Shown here: positions 24,467 to 33,459 of the stretch, one piece after another
Numbering within the stretch: position 1 is the first letter of the stretch
Layout: each line of letters begins with the position of its first letter
Source: Candidatus Methanimicrococcus odontotermitis
Lineage (GTDB): Archaea > Halobacteriota > Methanosarcinia > Methanosarcinales > Methanosarcinaceae
Direction of reading: 5' to 3'
Assembly: GCA_031286065.1 (NCBI GenBank)
Contig: JAITUZ010000058.1
Span: 1 to 44,448, forward strand
Length of the DNA stretch: 44,448 bases
Position numbers and translations under genes: made by a program
The notes under the pieces: generated by a model
What the model was told of the DNA's origin: nothing
Database searches by the model: none
What the model saw: the letters and a program-made list of their open reading frames with translations, nothing else

Positions 24467-24890
24467 TAGGATTCTTCGAAATTATGAATAAAAACAGTTC
24501 CGCTGTTGTACATTATCGTCGGGACTGCGAGGGTAATTATAATAAACTCTGAAATTGAAAGGAAAGTACTAAGAAGAACGCCGCTTCCGATTTTTTCAAC
24601 CCTTCAGTGCGAGGGGGGACAAAAGAAATAAATCAAGAGATGATTACATTGAAATACGCACCAGTCGACTCATCGAAGAATATAGAAAAAATGCGCCGCA
24701 TTTAAATATCGCAATATCAAAAAAGAGGCGATTTTAATATACGGCGGCAAATAATTATTTTTTTGAGAAACAGCAACAGAAGATAGTCACCGCATTTTGA
24801 CAAAAAAATGTAAAAATTAAATAATTTTTAAAAAATGTAAAAACCGGAGAATTCAGGCTCCCGTCCCTTTTTTTTAATTTTGGTCGGAAA
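24467..24890. other. Gene-poor spacer with possible gene remnant
   Basis: No intact gene is seen. On the plus strand, 24564-24738 is open for over 50 codons without a good start and would end in a basic peptide (DDYIEIRTSRLIEEYRK, NAPHLNIAISKKRRF). This looks like the C-terminus of a decayed gene. TGCGAGGG occurs at 24526-24533 and TGCGAGGGG at 24608-24616, matching the 3' end of the neighbouring tRNA gene at 24891-24899. The tract before the tRNA is T/A-rich. Confidence 0.3.
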
Positions 24891-24973
24891 TGCGAGGGGT
24901 GGGAGTTGAACCCACGAATCCCTTCGGAACCGGATCTTAAGTCCGGCGCCTTTGACCACTCGACAACCCTCGC
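24891..24973 (-). tRNA. tRNA-Leu (anticodon UAA)
   Basis: Read on the minus strand the 83-base gene has acceptor arms GCGAGGG / CCCTCGC with discriminator A, and the anticodon stem CCGGA / TCCGG around loop CTTAAGA (anticodon TAA). A long variable arm (class II tRNA) and the T arm GTGGG-TTCAACT-CCCAC complete it. It reads UUA leucine codons. CCA is not encoded. AT-rich sequence with a TATAAAA-like element lies upstream (about 24990-25000). Confidence 0.96.
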
Positions 24974-25084
24974 ACACGGTTTAAAAAAAGTTTTATAAAA
25001 ACAAATTAAGCAACGTATAATCATAACGATTATATTTAAAGGTTGTTCCTAAAGTTTGTTTTCATCCGGCTGAAAAAACATGAA

Positions 25085-25627
25085 TTAAATAACGGACGCG
25101 CCCAATATATTTTTCATATGACTGAGGGCAAACCTGTGGCCTTCGGGATTAAAGCTCACGACACCCTTTTCACAAATAAACAGAGTGTAGCCGAGATTGT
25201 AAGCGTCAACCGCCGTATGCAGCACACAAATATCGGTACAGACGCCGGTCAGATAGAGGTCGGTAATGCCGCGTTCGCGGAGCTTGATATCCAAATGCGT
25301 TCCGGCAAACGCGGAATAGCGGCATTTATCCGAGCGGATAAGCAGATCTTCCGGAACTTTACGGACAGCTTCGCGTGTTTTACCGTATAATTCCGATCCG
25401 GCCGTACCTTCAATACAGTGGGCCGGAAAAAGGCGATATTCAGGACTTCGCCGATCATTTTTTTGATGATTATCTGAGGCAATCACCACGAAATTTCCGT
25501 CTTTTGAAAAATCCGCGGCCGCCGCGGCAATATAATCATCTGCTTCCTGTGCGGGCTGACCGCATGTCAGCGCACCGCCGTCAGCGACAAAATCATTAAC
25601 ATAGTCAATTATTACCAATGCTTTCAT
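25085..25627 (-). CDS. Nicotinamidase/isochorismatase-like cysteine hydrolase
   Basis: A 180-residue cysteine hydrolase. The catalytic triad is visible: Asp in VIIDYVNDF, Lys in RSDKCRYSAF and Cys in TGVCTDICVLHTA. The metal-site segment ASDNHQKND and FPAHCIEGTAGSEL are typical of nicotinamidases (pyrazinamidase/PncA branch), which deamidate nicotinamide for NAD salvage. Other isochorismatase-like hydrolases cannot be ruled out. AGGAAG precedes the ATG. It starts 46 bases after the hypF stop and is probably the last gene of a vhtD-hypF unit. Confidence 0.82.
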   Translation of the reverse strand: MKALVIIDYVNDFVADGGALTCGQPAQEADDYIAAAAADFSKDGNFVVIASDNHQKNDRRSPEYRLFPAHCIEGTAGSELYGKTREAVRKVPEDLLIRSDKCRYSAFAGTHLDIKLRERGITDLYLTGVCTDICVLHTAVDAYNLGYTLFICEKGVVSFNPEGHRFALSHMKNILGASVI

Positions 25628-25673
25628 TGTAAAACTTCCTTTTTGAACGATTAAGAAATAATTATCAGTATTA

Positions 25674-28160
25674 TTAAATCAGCTTATCTGACCCGTCTTT
25701 TTTGAGAGAGGCATTGAGGGTTGGGTTTAGCAAACGCGCTACCGCCGACGCGGCTTGTCCGTGTGAGATGCAGCCGTCTCCGGGCGGCAGGTTTTTGTGC
25801 GTCAGCAAATCAATACCGTTCTCTTTTAATATTTTCGCCAAAACAGTCACGATGTAATCATTATTGGCCACGCCCCCTGACAGACAAACGGCGCGGATTC
25901 CTGACGCACGAATATTCTTCAAAACCATTTGCCCGATTCCTTCTGCAAAAGCATGAACGAAGACCGCCGCCAATTGATTTGAAGAAAAGCGAGAAGTTGT
26001 CCCTTTGATGACTTCGGCGTAAAGTTCGTAAAGCAGCGCGGAAGTATCCAAGACGCACCGCCCGCTTCCGTCGGAAGAGTGTTTCAGAACCGGCTTGAAA
26101 TCAGACGGACCCGTCAAATCCGACAGGTCTTCCGACTCCGCAATCCCGTGATAAGCGGCGGATTCTAAAAGCATTGCCGGCTCGCCGTCAAAAGTCCGCT
26201 CGCCGCAAAGCCCGAGAAGTGCCGCGGCAGCGTCCAAAACACGGCCGGAACTGCTTGAGACGGAAACATTAAAGTTAGATTTCAATTGCGCTAAAACAAT
26301 TTGAGCCTCATCTTCCCCCCGCGGAAAAAACAGATTCAGAGACAGCAAATCGTCCTCAAAAAGCGTGCCGTCCAAAAGATAAGGAAAGAGCATGCCAAAA
26401 ACCAGCCGCGCCGGAAATTTCGTTGCCGAATCTCCGCCCGCCATCGGCTGCGGCGCAAGCGAGGATAAGCGGACATAATCGGTATAAGTGCATTTTAAAA
26501 TCTCGCCGCCCCAAACTGTTTGATCATCGCCGTAGCCGACGCCGTCAAGCGCGATTCCGAGAACTTCCGAATCAAGCGGCAGCTGATTGTCCGCCATGAC
26601 GGAACAAATATGCGCATGATGATGCTGAATTCGAAAAAGTTCCGCTTTTTCTTTTGAAGCGTACGTTTCAGTGAAGGCTTCAGCGTACGCTTCGGCGAAA
26701 CGTGTTGTGTTAAAATCGGGATGCAGATCACAGGCGATTTTCTCTGGGCGAATGCCTGTCAGCTTCTGAAGCGTTTCAAAGGCTTCTTCGTGGTAAGCGG
26801 CTGTCTGCAGATGTTTTGTATTTCCGATGTATTGAGATAAAAAAATATTGCCGTCTTTAGCGAATGATAAAGTGTTATTCATCTCGGCGCCGACGCCGGC
26901 AACGCCGATCGGATGGGAAAACGGCAAACGGATCCTTTCGGGAACAAAACCGCGCGACCGGCGCAAAAAGACAGGCGCGTCATTGACAAAGCGAATCACT
27001 GTATCATCCGTCCGGTTTTGAATCAGCCGATTGTGAAAAAGGAAATAATCCGCGATATCGGAAAGCTTGGAAAAGGCACCGTCGTTGTCAATCACCATCG
27101 GCAGTCCGGGAAGATTGGCAGATGTCATGACAACGGCATCCGTCTTCAAATTATGAAATAAGACATGATGCGCCGCCGAATAAGGAAGCATCAAACCCAA
27201 ATTATGCAATTTCGGCGCAACGGACGGCGCCAATGAATAAGAATCGGATTTGTTGCAGACAACAATCGGCCGGCGCATATTTTCAAGAAGAGAAAGTTCT
27301 TTGCCGCCGGCATTTCGAATTTGAGTGTGATTGGAAGCGGCGGCTGTGTTTCTGACCATAACGGCAAAAGGCTGCGCCGGTCTTTTCAGGCGTTTGCGCA
27401 AAAGACGGACGGCCTCTTCAGAAAAGGCATCGCAGACCAGATGAAAACCGCCGTCCCCTTTCAGCGCAACGATCAAACCGTTATCAATGGCTTTTGCCGC
27501 TTCTTTCAAAGCTTCGCCGCCCGAAGCAATGACAACGGTTTCTCGGCCGCCGTCTGAATTTTTGATTTCCTTTTCCGCCGATTTTTCAAATGTATGAATC
27601 GGACCGCAGGCCGGACAGCAAACCGGCTGCGCATGATAACGGCGGTCATTCACATCCGCGTATTCTTTCAAACACGCGTCACAAAGCGGAAAATCGTCCA
27701 TGACCGTATTTTTTCGGTCATACGGAAGGGTTTTCACGGTTGTGTAACGCGGACCGCAATTCGTGCATACCGTAAACGGATACAAATATCTGCGGTTTTT
27801 TGGAGATTGGATATCGGACAGGCATTCCGGACAAACGGCCGTATCCGGCGGAATAATGGAATTTCCCGAGTCGCCGGATTCGCTTTCTAAAATTAAAAAA
27901 ACGTTTTTAAAATCACTTTCTTTTTCCGGCAAATCAATAATATCCAATTCATCAATTCGGGAAAGCGGCGGATTTTCCGAGATCAAATCCGATAAAAACA
28001 GATCTAAATTTTCAACGCTACCCGCCGCAGTAATTTGAACGGCGTTTCCGAGATTGATGACATGACCTGAAATGCGGTTTGCGGCCGCTGTCCGGTAAAC
28101 GAAAGGGCGAAAACCGACACCTTGGACAACACCTTTGACAAGCAGCTTTTTAACCGGCAT
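25674..28160 (-). CDS. hypF: Carbamoyltransferase HypF
   Basis: An 828-residue complete HypF, which turns carbamoyl phosphate and ATP into a carbamoyl-adenylate and passes the group to HypE, the source of the cyanide ligands of the [NiFe] site. Domains in order: acylphosphatase (VKGVVQGVGFRPFVYRTA, 1-90), two C4 zinc fingers (CPECL/CTNCG and CDACL/CPACG, about 105-185), a YrdC-like domain (about 210-395) and a Kae1-like carbamoyltransferase half with HHHAHICSVMADN and GGVANNDY. A small Glu/Ala/Tyr-rich stretch (AEAYAEAFTETYASKEKAE) precedes HHHAH. It starts 20 bases after vhtD. Confidence 0.96.
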   Translation of the reverse strand: MPVKKLLVKGVVQGVGFRPFVYRTAAANRISGHVINLGNAVQITAAGSVENLDLFLSDLISENPPLSRIDELDIIDLPEKESDFKNVFLILESESGDSGNSIIPPDTAVCPECLSDIQSPKNRRYLYPFTVCTNCGPRYTTVKTLPYDRKNTVMDDFPLCDACLKEYADVNDRRYHAQPVCCPACGPIHTFEKSAEKEIKNSDGGRETVVIASGGEALKEAAKAIDNGLIVALKGDGGFHLVCDAFSEEAVRLLRKRLKRPAQPFAVMVRNTAAASNHTQIRNAGGKELSLLENMRRPIVVCNKSDSYSLAPSVAPKLHNLGLMLPYSAAHHVLFHNLKTDAVVMTSANLPGLPMVIDNDGAFSKLSDIADYFLFHNRLIQNRTDDTVIRFVNDAPVFLRRSRGFVPERIRLPFSHPIGVAGVGAEMNNTLSFAKDGNIFLSQYIGNTKHLQTAAYHEEAFETLQKLTGIRPEKIACDLHPDFNTTRFAEAYAEAFTETYASKEKAELFRIQHHHAHICSVMADNQLPLDSEVLGIALDGVGYGDDQTVWGGEILKCTYTDYVRLSSLAPQPMAGGDSATKFPARLVFGMLFPYLLDGTLFEDDLLSLNLFFPRGEDEAQIVLAQLKSNFNVSVSSSSGRVLDAAAALLGLCGERTFDGEPAMLLESAAYHGIAESEDLSDLTGPSDFKPVLKHSSDGSGRCVLDTSALLYELYAEVIKGTTSRFSSNQLAAVFVHAFAEGIGQMVLKNIRASGIRAVCLSGGVANNDYIVTVLAKILKENGIDLLTHKNLPPGDGCISHGQAASAVARLLNPTLNASLKKDGSDKLI

Positions 28161-28180
28161 TTTAACACCAATTCAAGAAT

Positions 28181-28747
28181 TCATAAATTCACACAATTTA
28201 AATCTTTTCGGATTTCTTCAAGCACCAAAGAAATGAGACGGTCAACTGCTGCCGTAACTTCAGGACTCATCTCTGTTGTCAAATTGACTTCATCGGGATG
28301 TTTTTGAATTTCAACGCCGTAAACGATGATTTCAGGCAAGCCTTGGACTTCGCGGGCAATTCCGAGAACGGTCGGAACGGAAACATCGTGAGACGACATC
28401 ATTTTGCCGACACCTTCGCCGTCTAAAAGGTCTTCTCCTTTAATTCTCAAAACGGCGCCGAGGTTTTGATCACTTTTCAGCGCGTCCAGAATAATGATTT
28501 TATCAAAGCCTTCTAAAAAACAAAGCATATCCAAACCGGAAACGCCCGCGTCCAGAATATCAACGTTCAAAAGACAGGAAAGCGCGTCAGCCGGCAAACC
28601 CGTAAAACAGGAATCGGACAAGGGCGCGCCGTTTTTCAGCTTATCCTTCATTGCCGTCAGTTTTTCAACGGCGTGAATGCCGACACCGTCGTCTCCCATC
28701 CATAAATTACCGCATCCCATGATTCGAATTGTTTTTGAAAGGGTCAT
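28181..28747 (-). CDS. vhtD: Hydrogenase maturation protease (VhtD-like)
   Basis: A 188-residue endopeptidase of the HyaD/HybD family that removes the C-terminal extension of the hydrogenase large subunit after nickel insertion. The signature MGCGNLWMGDDGVGIHAVEKL near residue 10 carries the nickel-binding Asp, and VDILDAGVSGLDML and MSSHDVSVPTVLGIA the others. An in-frame GTG nine bases upstream is part of the ribosome binding site GGTG, so ATG 28747 is chosen. Its substrate is almost certainly VhtA, three genes up. In the classical vhtGACD order it follows vhtC, but here a 250-base regulatory spacer intervenes. Confidence 0.9.
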   Translation of the reverse strand: MTLSKTIRIMGCGNLWMGDDGVGIHAVEKLTAMKDKLKNGAPLSDSCFTGLPADALSCLLNVDILDAGVSGLDMLCFLEGFDKIIILDALKSDQNLGAVLRIKGEDLLDGEGVGKMMSSHDVSVPTVLGIAREVQGLPEIIVYGVEIQKHPDEVNLTTEMSPEVTAAVDRLISLVLEEIRKDLNCVNL

Positions 28748-28791
28748 AAAATTCACCGCTGAATTAAATAAAGCGTCTCTATGAAATGAAA

Positions 28792-28838
28792 TTATTTCAG
28801 TTCGTACGAAATAAAATTAATCAATATGATATAAAAGG
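28792..28838 (-). promoter_or_regulatory. Promoter and operator candidate of vhtD-hypF
   Basis: On the minus strand CTTTTATATC (about 28828-28837) looks like a TATA box. Downstream, covering the expected start site, TTATTTC (28792-28798) and GAAATAA (28808-28814) form an inverted repeat, and the perfect palindrome TTCGTACGAA (28801-28810) lies inside it. This gives vhtD-hypF a promoter separate from vhtGAC. Confidence 0.5.
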
Positions 28839-28896
28839 GCTTCTGAAACGGATATATTAAAAAAAGATCGGGATGCCGTTGTAACAACACCCGAAA

Positions 28897-28953
28897 AGAT
28901 CAAGAGCCGAAAACGCCGCTTGAAGAGATCAAGAGCCGAAAACGCCGCTTGAA
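28897..28953. repeat. Exact 28-base direct repeat, two copies
   Basis: The same 28-base unit (starting AGATCAAGAGCCGAAAACGC) occurs at 28897-28924 and 28926-28953, separated by one base, in the vhtC-vhtD spacer. It is non-coding in the surrounding operon. Function unknown. Confidence 0.8.
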
Positions 28954-28957
28954 AATA

Positions 28958-28995
28958 GAAAAGGAAAAAGAGGGTTTCCTTAAATTTTCCTTTTC
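28958..28995 (-). terminator. Hairpin after vhtC
   Basis: GAAAAGGAAAA (28958-28968) is exactly complementary to TTTTCCTTTTC (28985-28995), with a 16-base loop. It is located 12 bases after the vhtC stop. An alternative internal hairpin (AAGGAAA with TTTCCTT at 28975-28981) overlaps. It could terminate, attenuate or protect the vhtGAC transcript. Confidence 0.5.
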
Positions 28996-29007
28996 AAGTT
29001 TAAACAT

Positions 29008-29769
29008 TTAATGGTGTTCTTCTTCGTCAATGACTTGAACGACAGGGCTGTCCAAATACTCTTTACCGTCGATGAAAATTGATCTCCAGTACTTGAACAC
29101 TTTGGCGTCGAATTCCAAAATGAAGGCGTGGCAAATCAATTCAAAGATAAAGAAATATGTTAAAGCCAAATGGAGCCAGCGGGCGAATTGAAGCCCGTTC
29201 ATTTCCAAAATCGGAGAGATCCAGCCGAAGATGATCGTCAGCCAGTGGGCAATCGGAATACCGACGATATTCCAATCGACCTTATAAAGAACGATTCCGG
29301 TAATGAAAATTAAGAAGATACACATCCCTTCAACAACGATGAAAATTTTGAACATCGGGTGAAGTTTGGTCTTATAGTGCCCCGTCGCTTTGTTGTAGAC
29401 GGTAAACTCGGGATATTTCTCCTGCTTTCCGAAGAAGTTGAGAATCATGCCTTTCAAACGGTAGAAATCTTCCTTGTTGAAGATATAACTGTAGTAGAAG
29501 TGCTTGATGACACCTTTGACGCCGCCTTCTTGCCAGCCGTGGGAAAGGATTCCGTACGGAACCAAAAACCAATTGGTCAGAATCAAGACGGGAACCATAA
29601 CCATGTGCAAAACGCGCGCGTTATGGAATGTCATGATGTCCCAGCCGAAATAGATGTGCAGGCCGGTGAAGATCAAGATCAGCATGGCGATTGCGTGAAA
29701 CGTATGCGTCCAGCGCTCAACCCAGTTATAACGTTCTACTGTTTTGGTTTTCTGTGCATTTGCTGACAT
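29008..29769 (-). CDS. vhtC: Methanophenazine hydrogenase cytochrome b subunit
   Basis: A 253-residue integral membrane b-type cytochrome, HyaC/HydC family, which takes electrons from the hydrogenase dimer and reduces methanophenazine in the membrane. Starting MSANAQKTKTVERYNWVERW, it has four or five hydrophobic helices: about 25-46, 55-75, 135-157, 165-185 and 195-218. Candidate haem ligands are HTFHAIAM, VLHMVMVPV, ARWLHLALTYF and LICHAFILEF. The amphipathic middle section matches other archaeal members. GGAGG precedes the ATG by nine bases. It begins 16 bases after vhtA and closes the vhtGAC operon. Confidence 0.95.
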   Translation of the reverse strand: MSANAQKTKTVERYNWVERWTHTFHAIAMLILIFTGLHIYFGWDIMTFHNARVLHMVMVPVLILTNWFLVPYGILSHGWQEGGVKGVIKHFYYSYIFNKEDFYRLKGMILNFFGKQEKYPEFTVYNKATGHYKTKLHPMFKIFIVVEGMCIFLIFITGIVLYKVDWNIVGIPIAHWLTIIFGWISPILEMNGLQFARWLHLALTYFFIFELICHAFILEFDAKVFKYWRSIFIDGKEYLDSPVVQVIDEEEHH

Positions 29770-29785
29770 TTAGAAAACCTCCTTT

Positions 29786-31582
29786 TCAGAATAATTCGTA
29801 GTCTCTCGGAGCATTCTTTCCTGTTGCGTCAATTGTGTGAACAGCACAAGCGATACACGGGTCGTAGGAACGGCCGACATGGAGAATGGCGACAGGGTTG
29901 GCGTAGTTTGCGCCGCCGATGTTGTCAACGCCTGAAATGGCATTGCCGACAAGTGCCTGTTCTAACGGGCTTGCGATTCCTTTTTCATCGCGGGGGCTGA
30001 AGTTCCATGTACTCGGGACGATGGCTTGGTAGTTTTTAGTTTTACCGGAGCTGTCAGCGGAAATCCAGTGACCGAGCGCGCCTCTGGGCGCTTCCCAAAT
30101 ACCCATGCCTTTGTTGTCTTTGGCCGCTCTCATGTCAAGCGGTTCTGCAAAGGCTCTTGCGGGGTCAATATCATTGAGGTAATCAACGATCTTGTGGGCG
30201 ATGATGGCGGTCTCATGCATACGCGCAAGCATTCTGGTATAGACGTTTGCCGGAGACATGCCTGCTCCTGCGAATGCCTGAGCGAGACCGATGATAAGCG
30301 GGTCCTGAGCGACAATCAAGCGGGCGAGCGGACCGACTTCGGCGGCAATTCCGTCATAGCGCGGCGCTTTAAGCCAGCTGTATTTGTCGGTCGGACCGGC
30401 ATCAAGATTGATTTTGTTCACATCCGACACCGGAACAGTGGTGCCGTCATACGGGTGTCTGGACGGGGTGTCGTCTTCATAGAAAGCGCACTGAGTGCTT
30501 TCCATAATCTTGGCTGTGTCAAGATCTTCAAATTTCAAGTTGCTTGCGCGGACAACGCCTGATGTCAGGAAACGCTCGCCTGTCGGACTTGCGGGGTTGT
30601 AACCGTCTTTGGTGCTGTCATAGAAAGCGCCGTAAGATAAGAAGCACATGTTCTTCGCGTCACTGTAACCGCCGAGTTTATCAAGTCTCAGACTGGCCGG
30701 AAGACCGAGAAGTTTCTCACCGACAAGTTCGGAGCCGAACGCCGCGAATAACTCAACATCTTTCCAACCGTTTTCTCTGGAAAAATCGTTGCCGGAAGAT
30801 TTATTGATTAAGCCTGCGAGGTGGTCCGTCACGAATTTAACGGCCGCGGCGGGAGATTGAGCTTGGGACGTGTTGGCAATCCATGTGTCAAGCGGCACGC
30901 CGAGCGTGTAATTCTGAACGAATTCCATGACTTTCAAGTAGATTGCCGCAGATTTTGCAATATCTCCAAGGTCGGGTGTGCATGTCACGCCGCCCGGAAC
31001 GGTAATGGCCTGGTGGGGCATTTTGCCGCCGAAAAGGGCAATGGCTTCCTGCAATCTCTTTTTCTCCGGAATCGCGTTCAAGTAACCGGAGCCGACAGGA
31101 ACCGGCTGACCGTCGATTTTGTAGCTGAGCGGCGCGAATCTGCCGAGAAGTTCGTTCCAAACAGCCTGGCCCGTTGCGCCCAAATTAAGAGCGGAACCCG
31201 TTAAAACGTCTCTGTATCTCGGGTTGGCTAAATCGGGGCCGAATAAAATATAGATGTGAGTCGCGTGACTTGCAACGATATTTGCGGCCTGAATGAAGTT
31301 TCGGACAGCAAGCGCGTTTTGCGGAACACTTTCCGCAACCTGATAAAGGTCGTCAAGCGCGTTTGTCGCGGTCATTGAGTGGGAAATCGGACAAACACCG
31401 CAGATTCTGGCAACATGAAGGGCAGCGTCTCTGGGATCTTTGTTCTGAAGCATACGTTCAAAGCCGCGGAAAAGCATGCCGCTGCTCTGCGCGGAGGTGA
31501 TGACACCGTTGCTGTCGACTTCAGCGGACACTCTCAGGTGACCTTCAATTCTTGTTAAGGGATCAACTGTAACTTTAACCAT
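29786..31582 (-). CDS. vhtA: Methanophenazine [NiFe]-hydrogenase large subunit
   Basis: The catalytic 598-residue large subunit, which oxidises H2 on the outer face of the membrane. The nickel ligands are complete: [10 protein letters not shown] (Cys61, Cys64) at the N-terminal end and DPCIACAVH (Cys576, Cys579) at the C-terminal end. The protein ends in 16 residues beyond that His ([16 protein letters not shown]), the peptide removed by the maturation protease. No signal peptide is present, so it is exported with VhtG. It starts 6 bases after vhtG with a close AAGGAG. In Methanosarcina this enzyme couples H2 oxidation to methanophenazine reduction and the heterodisulfide electron chain. Confidence 0.97.
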   Translation of the reverse strand: MVKVTVDPLTRIEGHLRVSAEVDSNGVITSAQSSGMLFRGFERMLQNKDPRDAALHVARICGVCPISHSMTATNALDDLYQVAESVPQNALAVRNFIQAANIVASHATHIYILFGPDLANPRYRDVLTGSALNLGATGQAVWNELLGRFAPLSYKIDGQPVPVGSGYLNAIPEKKRLQEAIALFGGKMPHQAITVPGGVTCTPDLGDIAKSAAIYLKVMEFVQNYTLGVPLDTWIANTSQAQSPAAAVKFVTDHLAGLINKSSGNDFSRENGWKDVELFAAFGSELVGEKLLGLPASLRLDKLGGYSDAKNMCFLSYGAFYDSTKDGYNPASPTGERFLTSGVVRASNLKFEDLDTAKIMESTQCAFYEDDTPSRHPYDGTTVPVSDVNKINLDAGPTDKYSWLKAPRYDGIAAEVGPLARLIVAQDPLIIGLAQAFAGAGMSPANVYTRMLARMHETAIIAHKIVDYLNDIDPARAFAEPLDMRAAKDNKGMGIWEAPRGALGHWISADSSGKTKNYQAIVPSTWNFSPRDEKGIASPLEQALVGNAISGVDNIGGANYANPVAILHVGRSYDPCIACAVHTIDATGKNAPRDYELF

Positions 31583-31588
31583 TTTTCA

Positions 31589-32740
31589 TCACTTCTCCTT
31601 GTTAACTCTGCGGACAGCGTGCACGCCGGCTGCGACAACGGCAGCGCCGATTGCGAGGGCTGCGACAGTTCCGATATTGACGCCGAACAGAACGCCCGCG
31701 CTTTCTCTTTCAACATAGTAAGGCATGGAGCCGTTGGGGAAAACCGGTTCAACGCAAGCGATGCACGGGCCGCCGGCCTGCATACAAAGACTTGTGCCGT
31801 TGTTCCATTTTCTAAGGGCACAGTCGGAGTGGACGTACGGTGCTTTACAACCGACTTTCCACAAACATCCGCCTTCCGCGAATCGTTCGTCAAGAACGCC
31901 GCGGTCATAAAAGCCGCGTCTGGGACAATTGTCATGAAGCGTGTTGTTGGGCGGGTAGAAGACTTTGAGTCTGCCGTCGCCGTCAAGAAGACCGTCCATG
32001 TTGGCCAAATCAATCTTGCCGAGGAGAACAGCCGCGACGGTCAGGAAGAACCAGTCGGGGTGCGCCGGACATCCCGGAAGGTTGATAACGGGTTTATTAA
32101 TACCGAGAACAGCGTTCATGCCGCCTTTGTTGGTTTCGGTTTGGTTGACGCCCATAAAGTCGCAATACTCTTTAACGTCAGAGTTCGTTACCGTGATACC
32201 GCCGTATGTCGCGCATGTACCGAGCGCGATAATCGCAGAAGCCTGCTTCGCACATTTCTCATAAATGCTCTTGAAAGTGTGCGTACCGATCATGTTGATT
32301 TTACCGGAGCCTTGCGGACCGTTTCCGATGGATCCTTCAACGACAAGGATATACCCGCCTTCTTTGACAAGTTCTTCCAATAAGATTTCGCCGTTTAAAT
32401 CGGACGTTCCGGCCAATTTGCCGTCAACGAAGATGCCCTGCTGCGCCAAAAGCGTCTCATGATAAACCAAACTGACGTTTAATTCTTTGAGCGCGTCTGC
32501 GAATTCCGGATTGCTGCCGTTTAACGCGGATTCGGAACAGCCTGTACATTCTGCGCCGTGAAGCCAAAGAACTTTCGTCTCTTGGAATGCAGCCAACGCT
32601 TCCGTTAACTGGTTTCCGTAAAGCGAAACGAAAGAAGTTGCTCCAAGGGCAGCCACCGCCTTTAAGAAAGTGCGGCGATCAACCTTGAGGATATCAAGGT
32701 TTTTGAATTGTTCAATCATATTCAATTTTTCACTAGCCAT
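31589..32740 (-). CDS. vhtG: Methanophenazine [NiFe]-hydrogenase small subunit
   Basis: The 383-residue iron-sulfur subunit. ATG 32740 follows GAGGG; an in-frame GTG at 32764 is less likely. A twin-arginine signal (DRRTFLKAVAALG, Arg22-Arg23) directs the folded dimer through Tat. Cluster ligands are seen in WLHGAECTGCSESA, GTCATYGG, GCPAHPDW and, for the medial and distal clusters, DNCPRRGFYD, GGCLWKVGCKAPYVHSDC and GGPCIACVEP. A C-terminal helix (IGTVAALAIGAAVVAAGVHA) with a basic tail anchors it to the membrane, next to the cytochrome. It heads the vhtGAC operon behind a promoter with a symmetric element over the TATA box. Confidence 0.97.
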   Translation of the reverse strand: MASEKLNMIEQFKNLDILKVDRRTFLKAVAALGATSFVSLYGNQLTEALAAFQETKVLWLHGAECTGCSESALNGSNPEFADALKELNVSLVYHETLLAQQGIFVDGKLAGTSDLNGEILLEELVKEGGYILVVEGSIGNGPQGSGKINMIGTHTFKSIYEKCAKQASAIIALGTCATYGGITVTNSDVKEYCDFMGVNQTETNKGGMNAVLGINKPVINLPGCPAHPDWFFLTVAAVLLGKIDLANMDGLLDGDGRLKVFYPPNNTLHDNCPRRGFYDRGVLDERFAEGGCLWKVGCKAPYVHSDCALRKWNNGTSLCMQAGGPCIACVEPVFPNGSMPYYVERESAGVLFGVNIGTVAALAIGAAVVAAGVHAVRRVNKEK

Positions 32741-32792
32741 TTGAAAACCCTCTACTGTAAACACTATTAAGTAGTAGCATCAGTCTATATTC

Positions 32793-32815
32793 GCAACGGT
32801 GTATATATACGTTGC
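32793..32815 (-). promoter_or_regulatory. vhtGAC promoter with inverted repeat spanning the TATA box
   Basis: GCAACG (32793-32798) and CGTTGC (32810-32815) form an exact inverted repeat around 11 bases containing the palindromic GTATATATAC (32801-32810). The box lies 60-70 bases before the vhtG ATG, a normal distance. A dimeric protein bound here would block TBP; whether H2 or another signal controls it is unknown. Confidence 0.55.
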
Positions 32816-33015
32816 CCATATTTTTAATTAAAAACCATGCAGAATTGAACGAAAAAATGACGGTTAAAAAACGTTTTTTTTCAAAAAAATTCAAACTTTT
32901 TTCGGATATGAATGAAAAAATATCTGCTTAAAACAACAAAAGATTCAGCGAATAAAAATGCGGCTCTGAATCCGCCGAACCGAACGGTTTAAATAAAAAA
33001 GAGAACGGACATAAA

Positions 33016-33129
33016 AAAGATAATGAAAGATTATGATAAAAGATTATGATGAAAGAGGAGAGTCGAGAAAGAAGATTTCAAAAGAACAGATTTATTTATA
33101 GGATGAAAGAAACGAAACAATTAATCTGT
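33016..33129. promoter_or_regulatory. hypC upstream region with short repeats and TATA candidate
   Basis: Within the 450-base divergent spacer, AAAGATTATGAT occurs at 33026-33037 and 33039-33050 with a partial copy before. TTTATTTATAGG (about 33090-33101) is a TATA candidate for hypC. ACAGATT (33086-33092) and AATCTGT (33123-33129) form a widely spaced inverted repeat around it. The stretch 32820-33010 is AT-rich with no other evident feature. Confidence 0.35.
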
Positions 33130-33190
33130 AAAATAAAATCATGACATGACTAGAAAAGTCAAAAACGGAAAAAAGAAAGGTGGAAAATAT

Positions 33191-33448
33191 ATGTGTATTG
33201 CAATTCCCGGAATAATTTCAAAAATCATTGATGAAAACAAAGCGGAAGTGAATTTCGGCGGCGTTTTCAGAGAAGTGAATTTGGACCTGCTCGGCGGCGC
33301 TTCTGAAGTCAGCATCGGCAGCCATGTTTTGGTTCATGTCGGCTACGCGATTTCAGTCATTACAGAAGAAGAAGCGCGTTTAACGACTGAAGCGTTTGAC
33401 GAATTACTCGCCGCCAATGAAGCGTTTGACCGGCAAGCCGGCGCATAA
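33191..33448 (+). CDS. hypC: Hydrogenase assembly chaperone HypC
   Basis: An 85-residue HypC starting MCIAIPG; the essential Cys2 is exposed by this start, which is chosen over a longer frame from 33146 for that reason and because AGGTGG lies 8 bases before. HypC binds HypD and shuttles the Fe(CN)2CO precursor to the large subunit. The SH3-like core (VNFGGVFREVNLDLL, SIGSHVLVHVGYAISVI) and C-terminal helix (EEEARLTTEAFDELL) are intact. First gene of hypCDABE, 11 bases before hypD. Confidence 0.96.
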   Translation: MCIAIPGIISKIIDENKAEVNFGGVFREVNLDLLGGASEVSIGSHVLVHVGYAISVITEEEARLTTEAFDELLAANEAFDRQAGA

Positions 33449-33459
33449 CGGGGATAACA

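Noticed and set aside
24641-24706. 21-codon peptide starting at an ATG in the tRNA spacer
   Set aside because: Too short, no ribosome binding site, and the alternative frame gives a more protein-like remnant.
24755-25024. 89-codon minus frame across the tRNA
   Set aside because: It runs through the whole tRNA-Leu gene and has no family resemblance.
32741-32764. VhtG start at GTG 32764
   Set aside because: The segment contains the GAGGG binding site of the ATG at 32740.
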